From NCBI GenBank assembly GCA_016718405.1, contig JADKDJ010000017.1, forward strand, positions 1 through 64,000: a DNA stretch of 64,000 nt, written 5' to 3'. The notes beneath the pieces are model-generated. The model searched no databases. It saw nothing but the letters and a program-made list of their open reading frames with translations, and had not been told where the DNA came from. Both the position numbers and the translations under genes were made by a program. Below are positions 9,127 to 15,858 of this stretch, in pieces; the first letter of the stretch is position 1, and every line of letters begins with the position of its first letter. The DNA comes from Candidatus Rhodoferax odensensis (lineage in GTDB: Bacteria > Pseudomonadota > Gammaproteobacteria > Burkholderiales > Burkholderiaceae_C).

Positions 9127-9792
9127 TCAGAAGACCACGGTTTTCCATGTCTTCCCAAAATCCACGCTTTCGACTCGAACCGCTTTGCCGTGCCGCAATG
9201 CCTTCGAGCTGACCACAAACGATATCTGACCGTTCGGACTCACGCGAACGTCTTCGAAGCGAGGCTCCCGCTCACCCAGGAAATCGTAGTGACGGCAGTC
9301 CGCATTTCCCCGGGGTTTGCAGTGGTCTGGCTTGTCGGTGGGAACAATCACGTCCTGGGGAAGAGAAGTCGGGTACCACCCTCGAAAGGTGCCGCAGGCA
9401 TCGAAGCTCACGTTGACGCCGTTTCCGATCCAGACCACGATACGGTCATCAATGACGCTGTAATTGCGGCGTTCTCGTTCGGCCAATTCGGCGGCACTCT
9501 TGGAACCGATCGCGCCGCCGTTCCCAAGCGAAGACCATCCCGCATCTTGTGTCTTGTGTGCCGGGAAGTTCCCGGTTTGCGCGGATGAGCATTGGACACG
9601 GAACACCTCGCCGGTGTAGTGCAGAGGCAGGTTCTCGAAATACCGAACGAGCTTGAGTCGAAGGTATGCACCCTCATAGATCATGGCCTCATCGAGTTTG
9701 CGCGTGCTCGGGCTACACGCGAAAAGCAGCACGATCACCAGCAGCCCACCGGTCAACCTCAGCGCCCCTCGCCTTGATACCGGGCAATCCAA
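9127..9792 (-). CDS. Hypothetical lipoprotein
   Basis: 221 codons from a TTG at 9792. A hydrophobic stretch LTGGLLVIVLLFACS gives a lipobox FAC, so this is probably a membrane-anchored exported protein. Other starts inside the signal region (for example the TTG at the LTGG codon) are equally possible. The mature part has IVVWIGNGVNVSFDACGTF, then a Cys-rich CKPRGNADCRHYDF, and ends with a beta-hairpin-like segment QISFVVSSKALRHGKAVRVESVDFGKTW. No family recognised. Its stop codon lies within GATCAAC, weakly like an integron core box, so it could be the gene of an old cassette; this is speculation. Confidence 0.65.
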   Translation of the reverse strand: MDCPVSRRGALRLTGGLLVIVLLFACSPSTRKLDEAMIYEGAYLRLKLVRYFENLPLHYTGEVFRVQCSSAQTGNFPAHKTQDAGWSSLGNGGAIGSKSAAELAERERRNYSVIDDRIVVWIGNGVNVSFDACGTFRGWYPTSLPQDVIVPTDKPDHCKPRGNADCRHYDFLGEREPRFEDVRVSPNGQISFVVSSKALRHGKAVRVESVDFGKTWKTVVF

Positions 9793-10505
9793 ATCTGCTA
9801 CCTCATCTGGGCCGAAGGTAGGCGCTGTGCGGCAGGCAACACTGGCGGCGACACGGCCTTGCCCTTTGCGTGTCCGTGACGAGTGACAGGATGGACTCCC
9901 CCGATGGTGTTCGCGATATTGGCGCTCTGGTCTTCATGGGCGAAGGAATCGGGTCCTCAAGACGAAACAAGTTCGACGTGAATGCTACTACCGTCGGCCT
10001 TTCAATGCCAGTCCTCCAATTGACCGTGGCCGACGAGCACTGGCTCATGGTGGTGACCCGGCGTCTCGCACGCACCCAACTCGAGCGCTGGATTTTGCAC
10101 CGAGAGGCAAACGTGTTGCTTGCTCAACGCTCGATGCTCACGCCGCGATGTCGGGGTCAACCGTGGTTGGGGTTTTTGCACAGCCTCAACGTCTGAGGCT
10201 ACCGGCACGCAATCCATGCCGCAAAGCGTACCAGCGCAAGCCCAGATATCCGCTGCCGTCCTCGGCAGCGCCAATTGACTGACCATGCGCGGAGCGCTTC
10301 CCGTTACGGATGTCACAACGCCGCGACGAGCGGAAGGACGCCACCGAGTGAGTGCAAGTATGGAGGGCACTGACGTACCGATGGGCGTACTTGCATTGCT
10401 ACTCAGAGCACAGGACGAACCAGCGAAGCTCTGCAAGACTGAAGGAGTGGAGGGCATTTGCTTTGCGGCGCCAAGCGAAGGCTGTGTATTCGTACTTACC
10501 GTGAT
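9793..10505. other. Gap with no convincing gene, possibly remains of older integron cassettes
   Basis: About 710 bases between the lipoprotein gene and the toxin-antitoxin cassette. Several frames are open, including one of 169 codons on the minus strand starting with TTG at 10511. That frame is rich in Ser/Thr/Pro, has no recognisable domain and starts inside an attC core box. Core-box-like strings on the minus strand (CCCCAAC at 10166-10172, GTTGAGC at 10122-10128, GTTGGGT at 10074-10080) suggest one or more degraded cassettes. I could not find the paired inner boxes that would prove an attC site. Confidence 0.4.
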
Positions 10506-10592
10506 GCCCAACGTGAAAATGACTGGCGCACAACAAAACGCGGCGAAGCCGCCTCCTGCTGTTGTGAGTCCGAGTCCATTGACATGTTATCC
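10506..10592 (-). repeat. attC site of the toxin-antitoxin cassette
   Basis: Read on the minus strand, the 87-base site begins with R'' GGATAAC (10586-10592), whose TAA is the toxin stop codon. It ends with R' GTTGGGC (10506-10512), which fits GTTRRRY. Inside, L'' AATGGACT pairs with L' AGTCATT except for one unpaired G, the extrahelical base typical of attC. Spacers of 5 bases separate L and R boxes on both sides. The core forms CACAAC...GTTGTG and GGCGGC-TTC-GCCGC stems. Confidence 0.8.
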
Positions 10593-10886
10593 CTTGATCA
10601 TCCGGGAACGCCAATAGCCTGGCTTCCTGTCGTCCGGTGCGATTGCCAGCACCAAGATTTCATCACTGCGGTGTAGGTACACGACCGAAAATGGAAAGCG
10701 TTTCGGGAAAACTCGGCGTGTGCCGTACTTGTAAGGTGATCCCATATCCGGAAATTCGGTCGCTATCGCGAGCGCCCGCTCAACGACCGTTGCAAATCGC
10801 TCACCGAGCTGCGGACTGATCTTTGCGTAGTACTGAACCTCCCACGCTAACTCGGCCATTGCGGCCTCGTGAAATCGGACGCGCAT
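10587..10886 (-). CDS. RelE/ParE-family toxin (integron cassette gene)
   Basis: 99 residues with the RelE/ParE fold signature: N-terminal VRFHEAAMAELAWEVQYY, central ERFATVVERALAIATEFPDMGSPY, then RVFPKRFPFSVVYLHRSDEILVLAIAPDDRKPGYW. These toxins act on mRNA at the ribosome (RelE type) or on gyrase (ParE type); the sequence alone does not decide. Start and antitoxin stop overlap as TGATG, so translation is coupled. Its stop codon lies within the attC R'' box, and the pair is bounded by matching core sites, making it a complete integron cassette. Such cassettes are known to stabilise arrays. Confidence 0.88.
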   Translation of the reverse strand: MRVRFHEAAMAELAWEVQYYAKISPQLGERFATVVERALAIATEFPDMGSPYKYGTRRVFPKRFPFSVVYLHRSDEILVLAIAPDDRKPGYWRSRMIKG

Positions 10887-11113
10887 CAATTCAGCAGACG
10901 TCGAACTTGTGCAAATACTTCTTCAGCGGGAATGAGCTTCGCCGTACCAGCGTCGATATCGGCGATTCGGATTCGAATCTCCTCTTCCCAAGCCGCCTCG
11001 ACTTCGTCGTCTGGTTCATGCACCGTCGCAAGAAGTTCCTCGGCCAATCGAACCCGGTCCGCCGCAGGCAGTGTTCGAGCTTGTGAGCTGAGTTCTTCGA
11101 TGAGGTTTGCCAT
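10886..11113 (-). CDS. Antitoxin, addiction-module component family (integron cassette gene)
   Basis: 75 residues: MANLIEELSSQARTLPAADR, then a helical acidic body VHEPDDEVEAAWEEEIRIRIADIDAG and C-terminal KLIPAEEVFAQVRRLL. The DxG-x-KLIPAEEVFAQVRR ending is diagnostic of the small addiction-module antitoxins paired with RelE/ParE toxins. The ATG at 11113 has AGGAG 8 bases upstream, so the longer upstream frame is rejected. It neutralises the overlapping toxin by wrapping around it. The cassette start (TTATCC after the G at 11189) lies 75 bases upstream, long enough to hold its own promoter, as is usual for cassette-borne toxin-antitoxin pairs. Confidence 0.87.
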   Translation of the reverse strand: MANLIEELSSQARTLPAADRVRLAEELLATVHEPDDEVEAAWEEEIRIRIADIDAGTAKLIPAEEVFAQVRRLLN

Positions 11114-11182
11114 AGTGATCTCCTGGTGGAGCCCCAAGTCTACCGCTCAAGGGGGCGACCCGCTGTTGGCACCAGACTTGAG

Positions 11183-11280
11183 GGATAACGTCGGCCGTGA
11201 GTGGACCGCAACGGCGCACTCAGCATTGAAGAATGGCGACCACGCTGGCCGCCGTTGTGCGTCCATTCGACGAATACGAA
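11183..11280 (-). repeat. Left part of the split attC of the GNAT cassette
   Basis: Read on the minus strand this stretch runs from the insertion-sequence end to R' GTTATCC (11183-11189). It contains the arms CAACGGCG (minus copy of 11250-11257) and CGCCGTTG (minus copy of 11209-11216), and further out GGAC/GTCC (11261-11264 and 11203-11206). The missing R'' GCCTAAC lies at 12711-12717 on the far side of the insertion sequence. R' also equals the first bases of the toxin-antitoxin cassette and pairs perfectly with that cassette's own R''. Confidence 0.7.
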
Positions 11281-12701
11281 GGGACTTCCCACTTTCGGGT
11301 AACGGCATCAAGTGCCAAGATTGGTTTTTCGGAAGTCAATCTGCAACCTTTGAAAGGAGAAGTCCATGAGCGAGATTACACGAGTTGGCGTAGATCTGGC
11401 AAAGCAGGTTCTACAAGTTCACGCCGTTGATGCCAACGGGCGACGAGTGGCTGCGCGGTCCTTGTCGCGCGACAACTCATGCCCTGGTGCGCGCAGTTGC
11501 CACCGGGTTGTCTGGTGGCCATGGAGGCAGTCCCAGCGCCCATCACTGGGCCAGAAGCTGGTGCCCTGGGGCTGGATGCGCGCATCATCGCCGCCCAGTT
11601 GGTAACCCCCCCTATCGACTGCAAGGCAATTCCGGCAAGAACGATGCCAACGATGCCGCAGCCATCTGTGAAGCGGCATCGCGCCCACAGATGCACTTTG
11701 TTGCCGATCAAATCGATTGAGCAACAAAGTACATGCGTGCACACCTTGCGCGAGGGCATCAAGGCTGATCGCACCGCCTGCATCAACCGCATCCGCGCCA
11801 TGCTGTCGGAGTTCGGGCTGGTTTTTGCGCAAAAGACCTGCAACCTGCGCCAAGCCTTGCCCGATGTGTTGGAGGACGCCAGTAACGAACTGAACGGCGT
11901 GGCACGCCTGGCGATACAGCGCGCCTGGGACAACTGGCAAGAACTCGATGAGCACATGGCGTGGTGTGATGCGCGTATTGCCGCGCATGGCAAGACCAAC
12001 GCGCAAGTGCACCAGGCCGAGCAGCTCATGGGTTTGGCGCCTGGATGGGCTTGACGCCCAAGCAGAACTCCAGCGGCGGCAAGACCAGTCTGGGCTCCAT
12101 CACCAAGCGGGGCAACATCTATTTGCGCACCTTGCTGATTCAGGGTGCCAGGTCTGCGGTGCTGACGGCACACAAGCGTGATGATCCGATCTCCAAGTGG
12201 GCGTATCAATTGCGCGAGAAGTCGGGCTGGCAGAAGGCGGTGGTGGCTTTGGCCAACAAGAATGCCCGGATTCTATGGGCGATGTTTGTGCGCGGGGCTC
12301 CCTTTGATGCGCGCCATGTCAGCGTCAAGCCTGGCGCGGCGCAGGCCTCCCAGACGCCACCCTTGGCGGCTGTGCCGATGTAGTCGCTTCACACCGTATC
12401 GTTAGCGAGTTGTTCGTTTTCTTGCAAGACGTGAGTTCGAAGATGCAGTAAACAGGTCAGACCGGCGGTGAGCAAACCCGACTAACTGGTTGTGGCATTC
12501 ATGAATGATGACCACGGCGATCGAATGGGGCCTTGCCGAGCGGTTCGTATCTGGGTCCGCATGGCAATGCCCGTGCAACAAGACCGTCTGTAGATGTGCA
12601 GTCTGTTCCTCGTTTCATCGCACCTTCACTTCACGCCAGCGCAGGAATACCGTTATCAAGGAAGAAACTCAGAGACGCTACTTGACTGCGTGGGAAGTCC
12701 C
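11281..12701 (+). mobile_element. Decayed IS110-family (IS1111-like) insertion sequence
   Basis: Bounded by a perfect 12-base inverted repeat, GGGACTTCCCAC at 11281-11292 and GTGGGAAGTCCC at 12690-12701. IS1111-type elements have subterminal repeats, so the true ends probably lie a few bases further out on each side. The transposase gene starts 74 bases inside the left repeat, and a non-coding tail of about 307 bases follows it before the right repeat. The element sits between R'' and the rest of the attC of a GNAT cassette. IS1111-type elements that target attC sites are a known group; this copy matches that behaviour by position. It cannot move by itself because the transposase is broken. 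Confidence 0.8.
11366..12383 (+). pseudogene. IS110/IS1111-family transposase, multiply frameshifted
   Basis: Start MSEITRVGVDLAKQVLQVHAVDANGRRV (AAAGGAG upstream) is typical for the N-terminal DEDD domain. AMEA, GKNDANDAAAICEAA and the C-terminal Transposase_20 part GAWMGLTPKQNSSGGKTSLG and GDIYLRTLL-like NIYLRTLL follow in different frames. At least three frame changes occur between 11460 and 11730. At about 12040 the sequence jumps from AEQLMGL directly to GAWMGLTP, so roughly 30 residues around the helix-hairpin-helix (GVGPVTA in relatives) are deleted. It then runs intact to a stop at 12381-12383. Not functional. Confidence 0.88.
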
Positions 12702-12710
12702 TGTAAACCC

Positions 12711-12717
12711 GTTAGGC
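12711..12717 (-). repeat. R'' core box of the split GNAT-cassette attC
   Basis: Minus strand GCCTAAC, overlapping the TAA stop of the GNAT pseudogene. It pairs perfectly with the first bases of the same cassette, GTTAGGC at 13174-13180. Bases 12702-12710 separate it from the insertion-sequence inverted repeat. Confidence 0.72.
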
Positions 12718-13130
12718 CGCAGTGTCGGGGATGATGCGTTTGCCAAAGCTGACCACCTCGTCTTGCGCATAGCCAATGCTCTTGTAGAAACCGACTGCAC
12801 TCTCGTTGGATAGACGAACCTGGAGATTAATCTTGGGGCATCCCAGTTCAAGCAACACAGCCTGGGCGGCCTCCATCAGTTCTTACAATGCGCCTTCGTT
12901 GGAAGTCCGGATGTACCGCCGTGTAGTTTATCCACCCTCGGTGTCCGTCGTATCCTGCCATGACAGAGGCGACGATCCGTCCGTCAATCTCACCGACGAG
13001 AAATAGCTCTCGCTGCACTTCAGTTTTCGGGCGATGTCCCTCTGTAGGTTGTTCCAGGGTCGGGTCAGTTCATACTTGCCAAGGTTGACTACGGCCTGCT
13101 CGTCGGCTTCAAGGTAGGGTCAATTTGCAT
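12712..13130 (-). pseudogene. GNAT acetyltransferase cassette gene, frameshifted
   Basis: The minus strand encodes, across three frames, a single GNAT enzyme of about 140 residues. It begins MQI, continues EADEQAVVNL and ELTRPWNNLQRDIARKLK, then ELFLVGEIDGRIVASVMAGYDGHRGWINYTAVHPDFQRR. It ends EAAQAVLLELGCPKINLQV and SNESAVGFYKSIGYAQDEVVSFGKRIIPD. Frame changes lie near 13115, 13018 and 12890. The acetyl-CoA binding QRR-G-G segment itself is damaged. The gene begins about 45 bases after the cassette start and stops within core box GCCTAAC. Similar small GNAT genes are common in chromosomal integrons. Substrate unknown; not functional in this copy. Confidence 0.82.
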
Positions 13131-13173
13131 TGTATTGAGAGTGGTGGGGGGTGAGTTGGTGTTTGTTTCTGCG

Positions 13174-13227
13174 GCCTAACGCCGTATGAGCCGACCCGTA
13201 GGGGTCGGTTCGATAGGGGAGTTAGAT
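13174..13227 (-). repeat. attC site of cassette 1
   Basis: 54 bases. On the minus strand R'' is ATCTAAC (13221-13227) and R' is GTTAGGC (13174-13180); both fit RYYYAAC/GTTRRRY. The centre folds into a perfect stem CCGACCC-CTAC-GGGTCGG. The inner L boxes (CCTATCGA and TCATACGG) match imperfectly, with unpaired bases. R'' pairs exactly with GTTAGAT at the attI junction (13446-13452), as expected for one integrated cassette. Confidence 0.78.
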
Positions 13228-13240
13228 TGAAGGAGAAGCA

Positions 13241-13456
13241 ATGTACTGCACCGCCTAAAGCACTGACAGTAAAGTACCACACCACTGCACCTACTGCGGT
13301 CAGGCGATTACTGAGCCAGAGTACGGGCGATGGGCCTGCTACGATAAGACGTGCTACACAAAGATGCACCAGTTCCTGAAGACCTGTCAGAGAACGGGGA
13401 TGGGGAGTATATACCGATACTTCTACACGACAAGCCGGAACTGCAATCTAACGTAA
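13241..13456 (+). pseudogene. Small zinc-ribbon-like frame in cassette 1, with an in-frame stop
   Basis: An AAGGAG lies 5 bases before ATG at 13241, and the frame is open to TAA at 13454-13456 except for one TAA at 13256-13258. Downstream of that stop it reads VPHHCTYCGQAITEPEYGRW and ACYDKTCYTKMHQFLKTC, with CxxC and Cx4C-like cysteine pairs that look like a metal-binding ribbon. It runs opposite to the normal cassette direction and its end crosses the cassette border by a few bases. It may be a dead gene, a gene with an unusual start, or chance. No family recognised. Confidence 0.4.
13446..13452 (-). other. attI-like core recombination site next to intI
   Basis: Minus strand GTTAGAT fits GTTRRRY and marks where cassette 1 joins the integron platform. 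The 130 bases from here to the intI start would be the attI region. It contains inverted repeats (AATGTCCAG...CTGGACATT and AGAGCAA...TTGCTCT) that could be integrase binding sites. Cassettes extend leftwards, away from intI, as in other integrons. Confidence 0.7.
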
Positions 13457-13530
13457 TGTCCAGAGCAAACGTTGCTCTAGAAGTTGGGCTTTGCTCGATA
13501 AGCTGGACATTGAAATCTCCCGAGAATGGC

Positions 13531-13573
13531 TTGTAGCTTTGTTAGTTGTCGAATATACTGGATAAACATCCAG
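13531..13573 (+). promoter_or_regulatory. intI promoter with overlapping LexA (SOS) box
   Basis: A -35 TTGTAG (13531-13536), a 17-base spacer and a -10 TATACT (13554-13559) lie just upstream of intI. The 16-base palindrome CTGGATAAACATCCAG (13558-13573) fits CTG-N10-CAG and overlaps the end of the -10 and the probable start point, 13 bases before the ATG. LexA control of integron integrases is established in other integrons, so repression until DNA damage is the likely mode here. Confidence 0.85.
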
Positions 13574-13586
13574 TTATAAATTTCCC

Positions 13587-14648
13587 ATGAAACCCCGCAC
13601 CCCTCCCCTGCAATCCGTCCGCGTGCTGGACCAGTTGCGTGAGCGAATTCGGTACATGCACTATAGCCTCAGTACCGAGCAGGTCTATGTGTACTGGGTG
13701 CGGTTTTTCATTCGCTGGTCGGCTCGCAGCGGCCAAATGCGGCATCCGCGCGACATGGGCGCGCCGGAGGTCGAAGCCTTTCTGTCGATGCTGGCAACCC
13801 AGCGCAAGGTGTCGGCATCCACCCACAACCAGGCGCTCAGCGCGGTGCTGTTTCTCTACCGCGAGGTGTTGAACATCAATCTGCCGTGGCTCAACGACAT
13901 CAATCGGCCGACCCACAAGCGGCGCATTCCCAGCGTGCTGACCAAGGATGAGGTCGCCGGCGTACTGGCGCAAATGGATGGGCAGACTGCCTTGCTGGCG
14001 CGCCTGCTGTACGGCACCGGCATGCGCTTGATGGAGGGCATTCGTCTTCGCATCAAGGATGTCGACTTCGACCGCAAGGCGATCATCGTGCGCGAGGCCA
14101 AGGGCAACAAAGATCGGGTGGTGATGTTGCCGCATTCACTGGCCCCGGCACTGCGTGTGCAAATGCTGGCGGCACGTTCGCAGTGGGAAGCCGACCGCCA
14201 GGCGCAGCGCGGCGGGGTGGAAACCCCACATGCGCTGGAGGCCAAGTACCCCAGGGTTGGCCACTCCTGGGCCTGGTTCTGGATGTTTCCTTCGCCCACG
14301 CTTTCCGTCGATCCGCGCAGCGGCATCGAGCGGCGGCACCACTTGTATGAGGACCGTCTGCAACGTGCGCTCAAGCGCGCTGTAGTGCAGGCTGGCATTG
14401 CCAAACCAGTCTCGGTCCACACGCTACGCCACTCCTTCGCCACCCACTTGCTGCAAGCCGGCACCGACATCCGCACGGTGCAAGAGTTACTGGGTCACAG
14501 TGACGTGTCCACCACCATGATCTACACCCACGTGCTCAAGGTCGCGGCAGGCGGCACATCCAGTCCGCTGGACGCCTTGGAGGCGTTTGCACGCGTAGCG
14601 CCCACGCCGCCGCACGCATGCCGCGAGCCCGAAGCGCTATACGCCTGA
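13587..14648 (+). CDS. intI: Integron integrase (tyrosine recombinase IntI family)
   Basis: 353 residues. The N-terminal SAM-like domain covers about residues 13-100 (LRERIRYMHYSLSTEQVYVYWVRFFIRW). The catalytic domain has Arg147 (GTGMRLMEG), Lys172, His278-x-x-Arg281 (HTLRHSFATHLL), His304 (LLGHSDVSTT) and nucleophile Tyr313 (MIYTHV). The segment ALEAKYPRVGHSWAWFWMFPS (residues 216-236) is the extra patch that separates IntI from XerC/D and phage integrases. Length and all key residues are intact, so it is probably active. No Shine-Dalgarno site is visible before the ATG. It runs opposite to its cassettes and its stop lies 7 bases from the convergent ferredoxin gene, so the integron abuts the benzoyl-CoA operon. 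Confidence 0.96.
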   Translation: MKPRTPPLQSVRVLDQLRERIRYMHYSLSTEQVYVYWVRFFIRWSARSGQMRHPRDMGAPEVEAFLSMLATQRKVSASTHNQALSAVLFLYREVLNINLPWLNDINRPTHKRRIPSVLTKDEVAGVLAQMDGQTALLARLLYGTGMRLMEGIRLRIKDVDFDRKAIIVREAKGNKDRVVMLPHSLAPALRVQMLAARSQWEADRQAQRGGVETPHALEAKYPRVGHSWAWFWMFPSPTLSVDPRSGIERRHHLYEDRLQRALKRAVVQAGIAKPVSVHTLRHSFATHLLQAGTDIRTVQELLGHSDVSTTMIYTHVLKVAAGGTSSPLDALEAFARVAPTPPHACREPEALYA

Positions 14649-14655
14649 TAACAAA

Positions 14656-14901
14656 CTAAGCGCGCAGCGCCTCGTACTTGGCCTGCAGTTCGTCGGGCGA
14701 CTCCACAAAGTCGGGGTGCTGGATGATGCAGTCGGCCGGGCACACCAGCTTGCATTGCGGTTCGTCCTCGGCGCCCACGCATTCGGTGCAGCGCAGCGGG
14801 TCGATCACGTACAGCGGGTCGCCGGTGGAGATCGCTTCGTTGGGGCAGACGGGGCGGCAGGCGTCGCAGGCGGTGCAGTCTTCGGTGATGATCAGGGCCA
14901 T
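14656..14901 (-). CDS. fdx: 2[4Fe-4S] ferredoxin, electron donor to benzoyl-CoA reductase
   Basis: 81 residues, Alvin-type with two clusters: CTACDACRPVCP, then CTECVGAEDEPQCKLVCPADC with the long loop between the second and third Cys of the second motif, and a helical C-terminal tail. In Thauera aromatica the equivalent ferredoxin carries electrons from 2-oxoglutarate:ferredoxin oxidoreductase to benzoyl-CoA reductase. Here it is the last gene of the bcr operon, 38 bases after bcrD, and korAB is encoded at the other end of the cluster. Function by family and context. Confidence 0.93.
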   Translation of the reverse strand: MALIITEDCTACDACRPVCPNEAISTGDPLYVIDPLRCTECVGAEDEPQCKLVCPADCIIQHPDFVESPDELQAKYEALRA

Positions 14902-14939
14902 GTCGTTCTTCCTCTAGGGTTGTCGTGTGTCGGTGCGTG

Positions 14940-15785
14940 TCAGGCCGCCACCGCGCCTTCCAACTCAGCCAGTTTGCTGTGCCGGAATGCCCCCCACAGC
15001 GCCGCGCCAATGGCGCCAGCGTAGATCGAGTCGGGGTGCGAGCGAGCGGTAACCGTTACCTTCTCGGCAATCATATCTTCCTGAATCGCCGCCAGCAAAC
15101 CCGTGTCCAGCGCCAGGCCGCCGGTCAGCAGTGCAGTGCCGCTTTTTACGCCGGTGATCTTGAGCAGCTTCACGATGCGCGAGGCCATCGACATGTGGAT
15201 GCCCTTCAGGATGTCGGCAGTGGCAATGCCGCGCGAGACCATGTTGATGACGTCGGTCTCGGCCAGCACGGCGCAGATCGAGCTCACCTTTTCCGGGTCT
15301 TTGGAGCTTTGCGACAGCGGGCCGATTTCTTCCACCGCCACGCCCAGGTAGCGCGCGATGTTTTCCAGAAACTGGCCCGAACCGGATGCGCACTGGCTGG
15401 TCATCTTATAAGACAGTACCTTGCCACGCTCGTCAATCGAGATGGCCCGGCCATTGAGCGCGCCAATGTCCACCACCGCGCGCGCGCTGGCGTCCAGAAA
15501 CACGCCGCCGCGGGCGTGGGTGGTCATGGAATAGAAATGCCCGGTGGCAAACTTGACGTTCTCGCCCTCGCCGGTGGTGGCGATGTAGTCGATGTCGTCG
15601 CGGCTCAGGCCGGCATCCTTCATGACGCCCTCAAAGCCTTCCTGCGCCAGCGTCATGATGTCGCGGCTGCGGATGCGTTCGCAACGCTTGGCCAGCCATT
15701 CCTGGCGCCCGTCGTCATGGGTGCGAAACAGCACGGACTTGACCGCGCCAGATCCAATATCGAGGCCGATGGTGGTGATAGTCAT
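14940..15785 (-). CDS. bcrD: Benzoyl-CoA reductase subunit D (ATP-binding, BadF/BadG family)
   Basis: 281 residues of the ASKHA ATPase fold: phosphate-binding GLDIGSGAVKSVLF, then VVDIGALNGRAISID, the cysteine motif SQCASGSGQFLE and GIATADILKGIHMSMASRIV, and adenosine motif LTGGLALDTGLL. Together with BcrA it couples hydrolysis of ATP to low-potential electron transfer, and the pair share a bridging [4Fe-4S] cluster. ATG at 15785 (MTITTIG) is chosen, with an in-frame ATG 6 bases upstream as alternative. It follows bcrA after a 73-base gap that holds a hairpin repeat. Confidence 0.95.
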   Translation of the reverse strand: MTITTIGLDIGSGAVKSVLFRTHDDGRQEWLAKRCERIRSRDIMTLAQEGFEGVMKDAGLSRDDIDYIATTGEGENVKFATGHFYSMTTHARGGVFLDASARAVVDIGALNGRAISIDERGKVLSYKMTSQCASGSGQFLENIARYLGVAVEEIGPLSQSSKDPEKVSSICAVLAETDVINMVSRGIATADILKGIHMSMASRIVKLLKITGVKSGTALLTGGLALDTGLLAAIQEDMIAEKVTVTARSHPDSIYAGAIGAALWGAFRHSKLAELEGAVAA

Positions 15786-15810
15786 GTTCATTCTCTTTCT
15801 ATTCAGTTGA

Positions 15811-15855
15811 GGACCGAGCAAGTGCGCTGCGCGTCACTTGGTCCGTCCCACAAGG
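15811..15855. repeat. Intercistronic hairpin repeat, copy 1
   Basis: Plus strand GGACC, CAAGTG, loop, CACTTG, GGTCC, then GTCCCACAAGG. It lies between the bcrA stop and the bcrD start and may adjust relative subunit expression or message stability. It shares its outline and tail with copies at 18569, 20581, 27674 and 34422. Confidence 0.6.
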
Positions 15856-15858
15856 TTA

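Noticed and set aside
10122..10172. CCCCAAC to GTTGAGC as a 51-base attC
   Set aside because: Inner L boxes do not match and the site is shorter than usual; kept only as a weak hint.
10002..10511. 169-codon minus-strand frame beside the toxin cassette
   Set aside because: Starts with TTG inside an attC core box, is Ser/Thr/Pro-rich and has no recognisable domain.
11376..12209. 277-codon minus-strand frame in the insertion sequence
   Set aside because: Antisense to the transposase pseudogene and without motifs.
13541..13547. GTTAGTT on the plus strand as an attC end for a plus-oriented cassette
   Set aside because: Third R position is T, inner boxes do not pair, and the minus orientation gives perfect end pairs.
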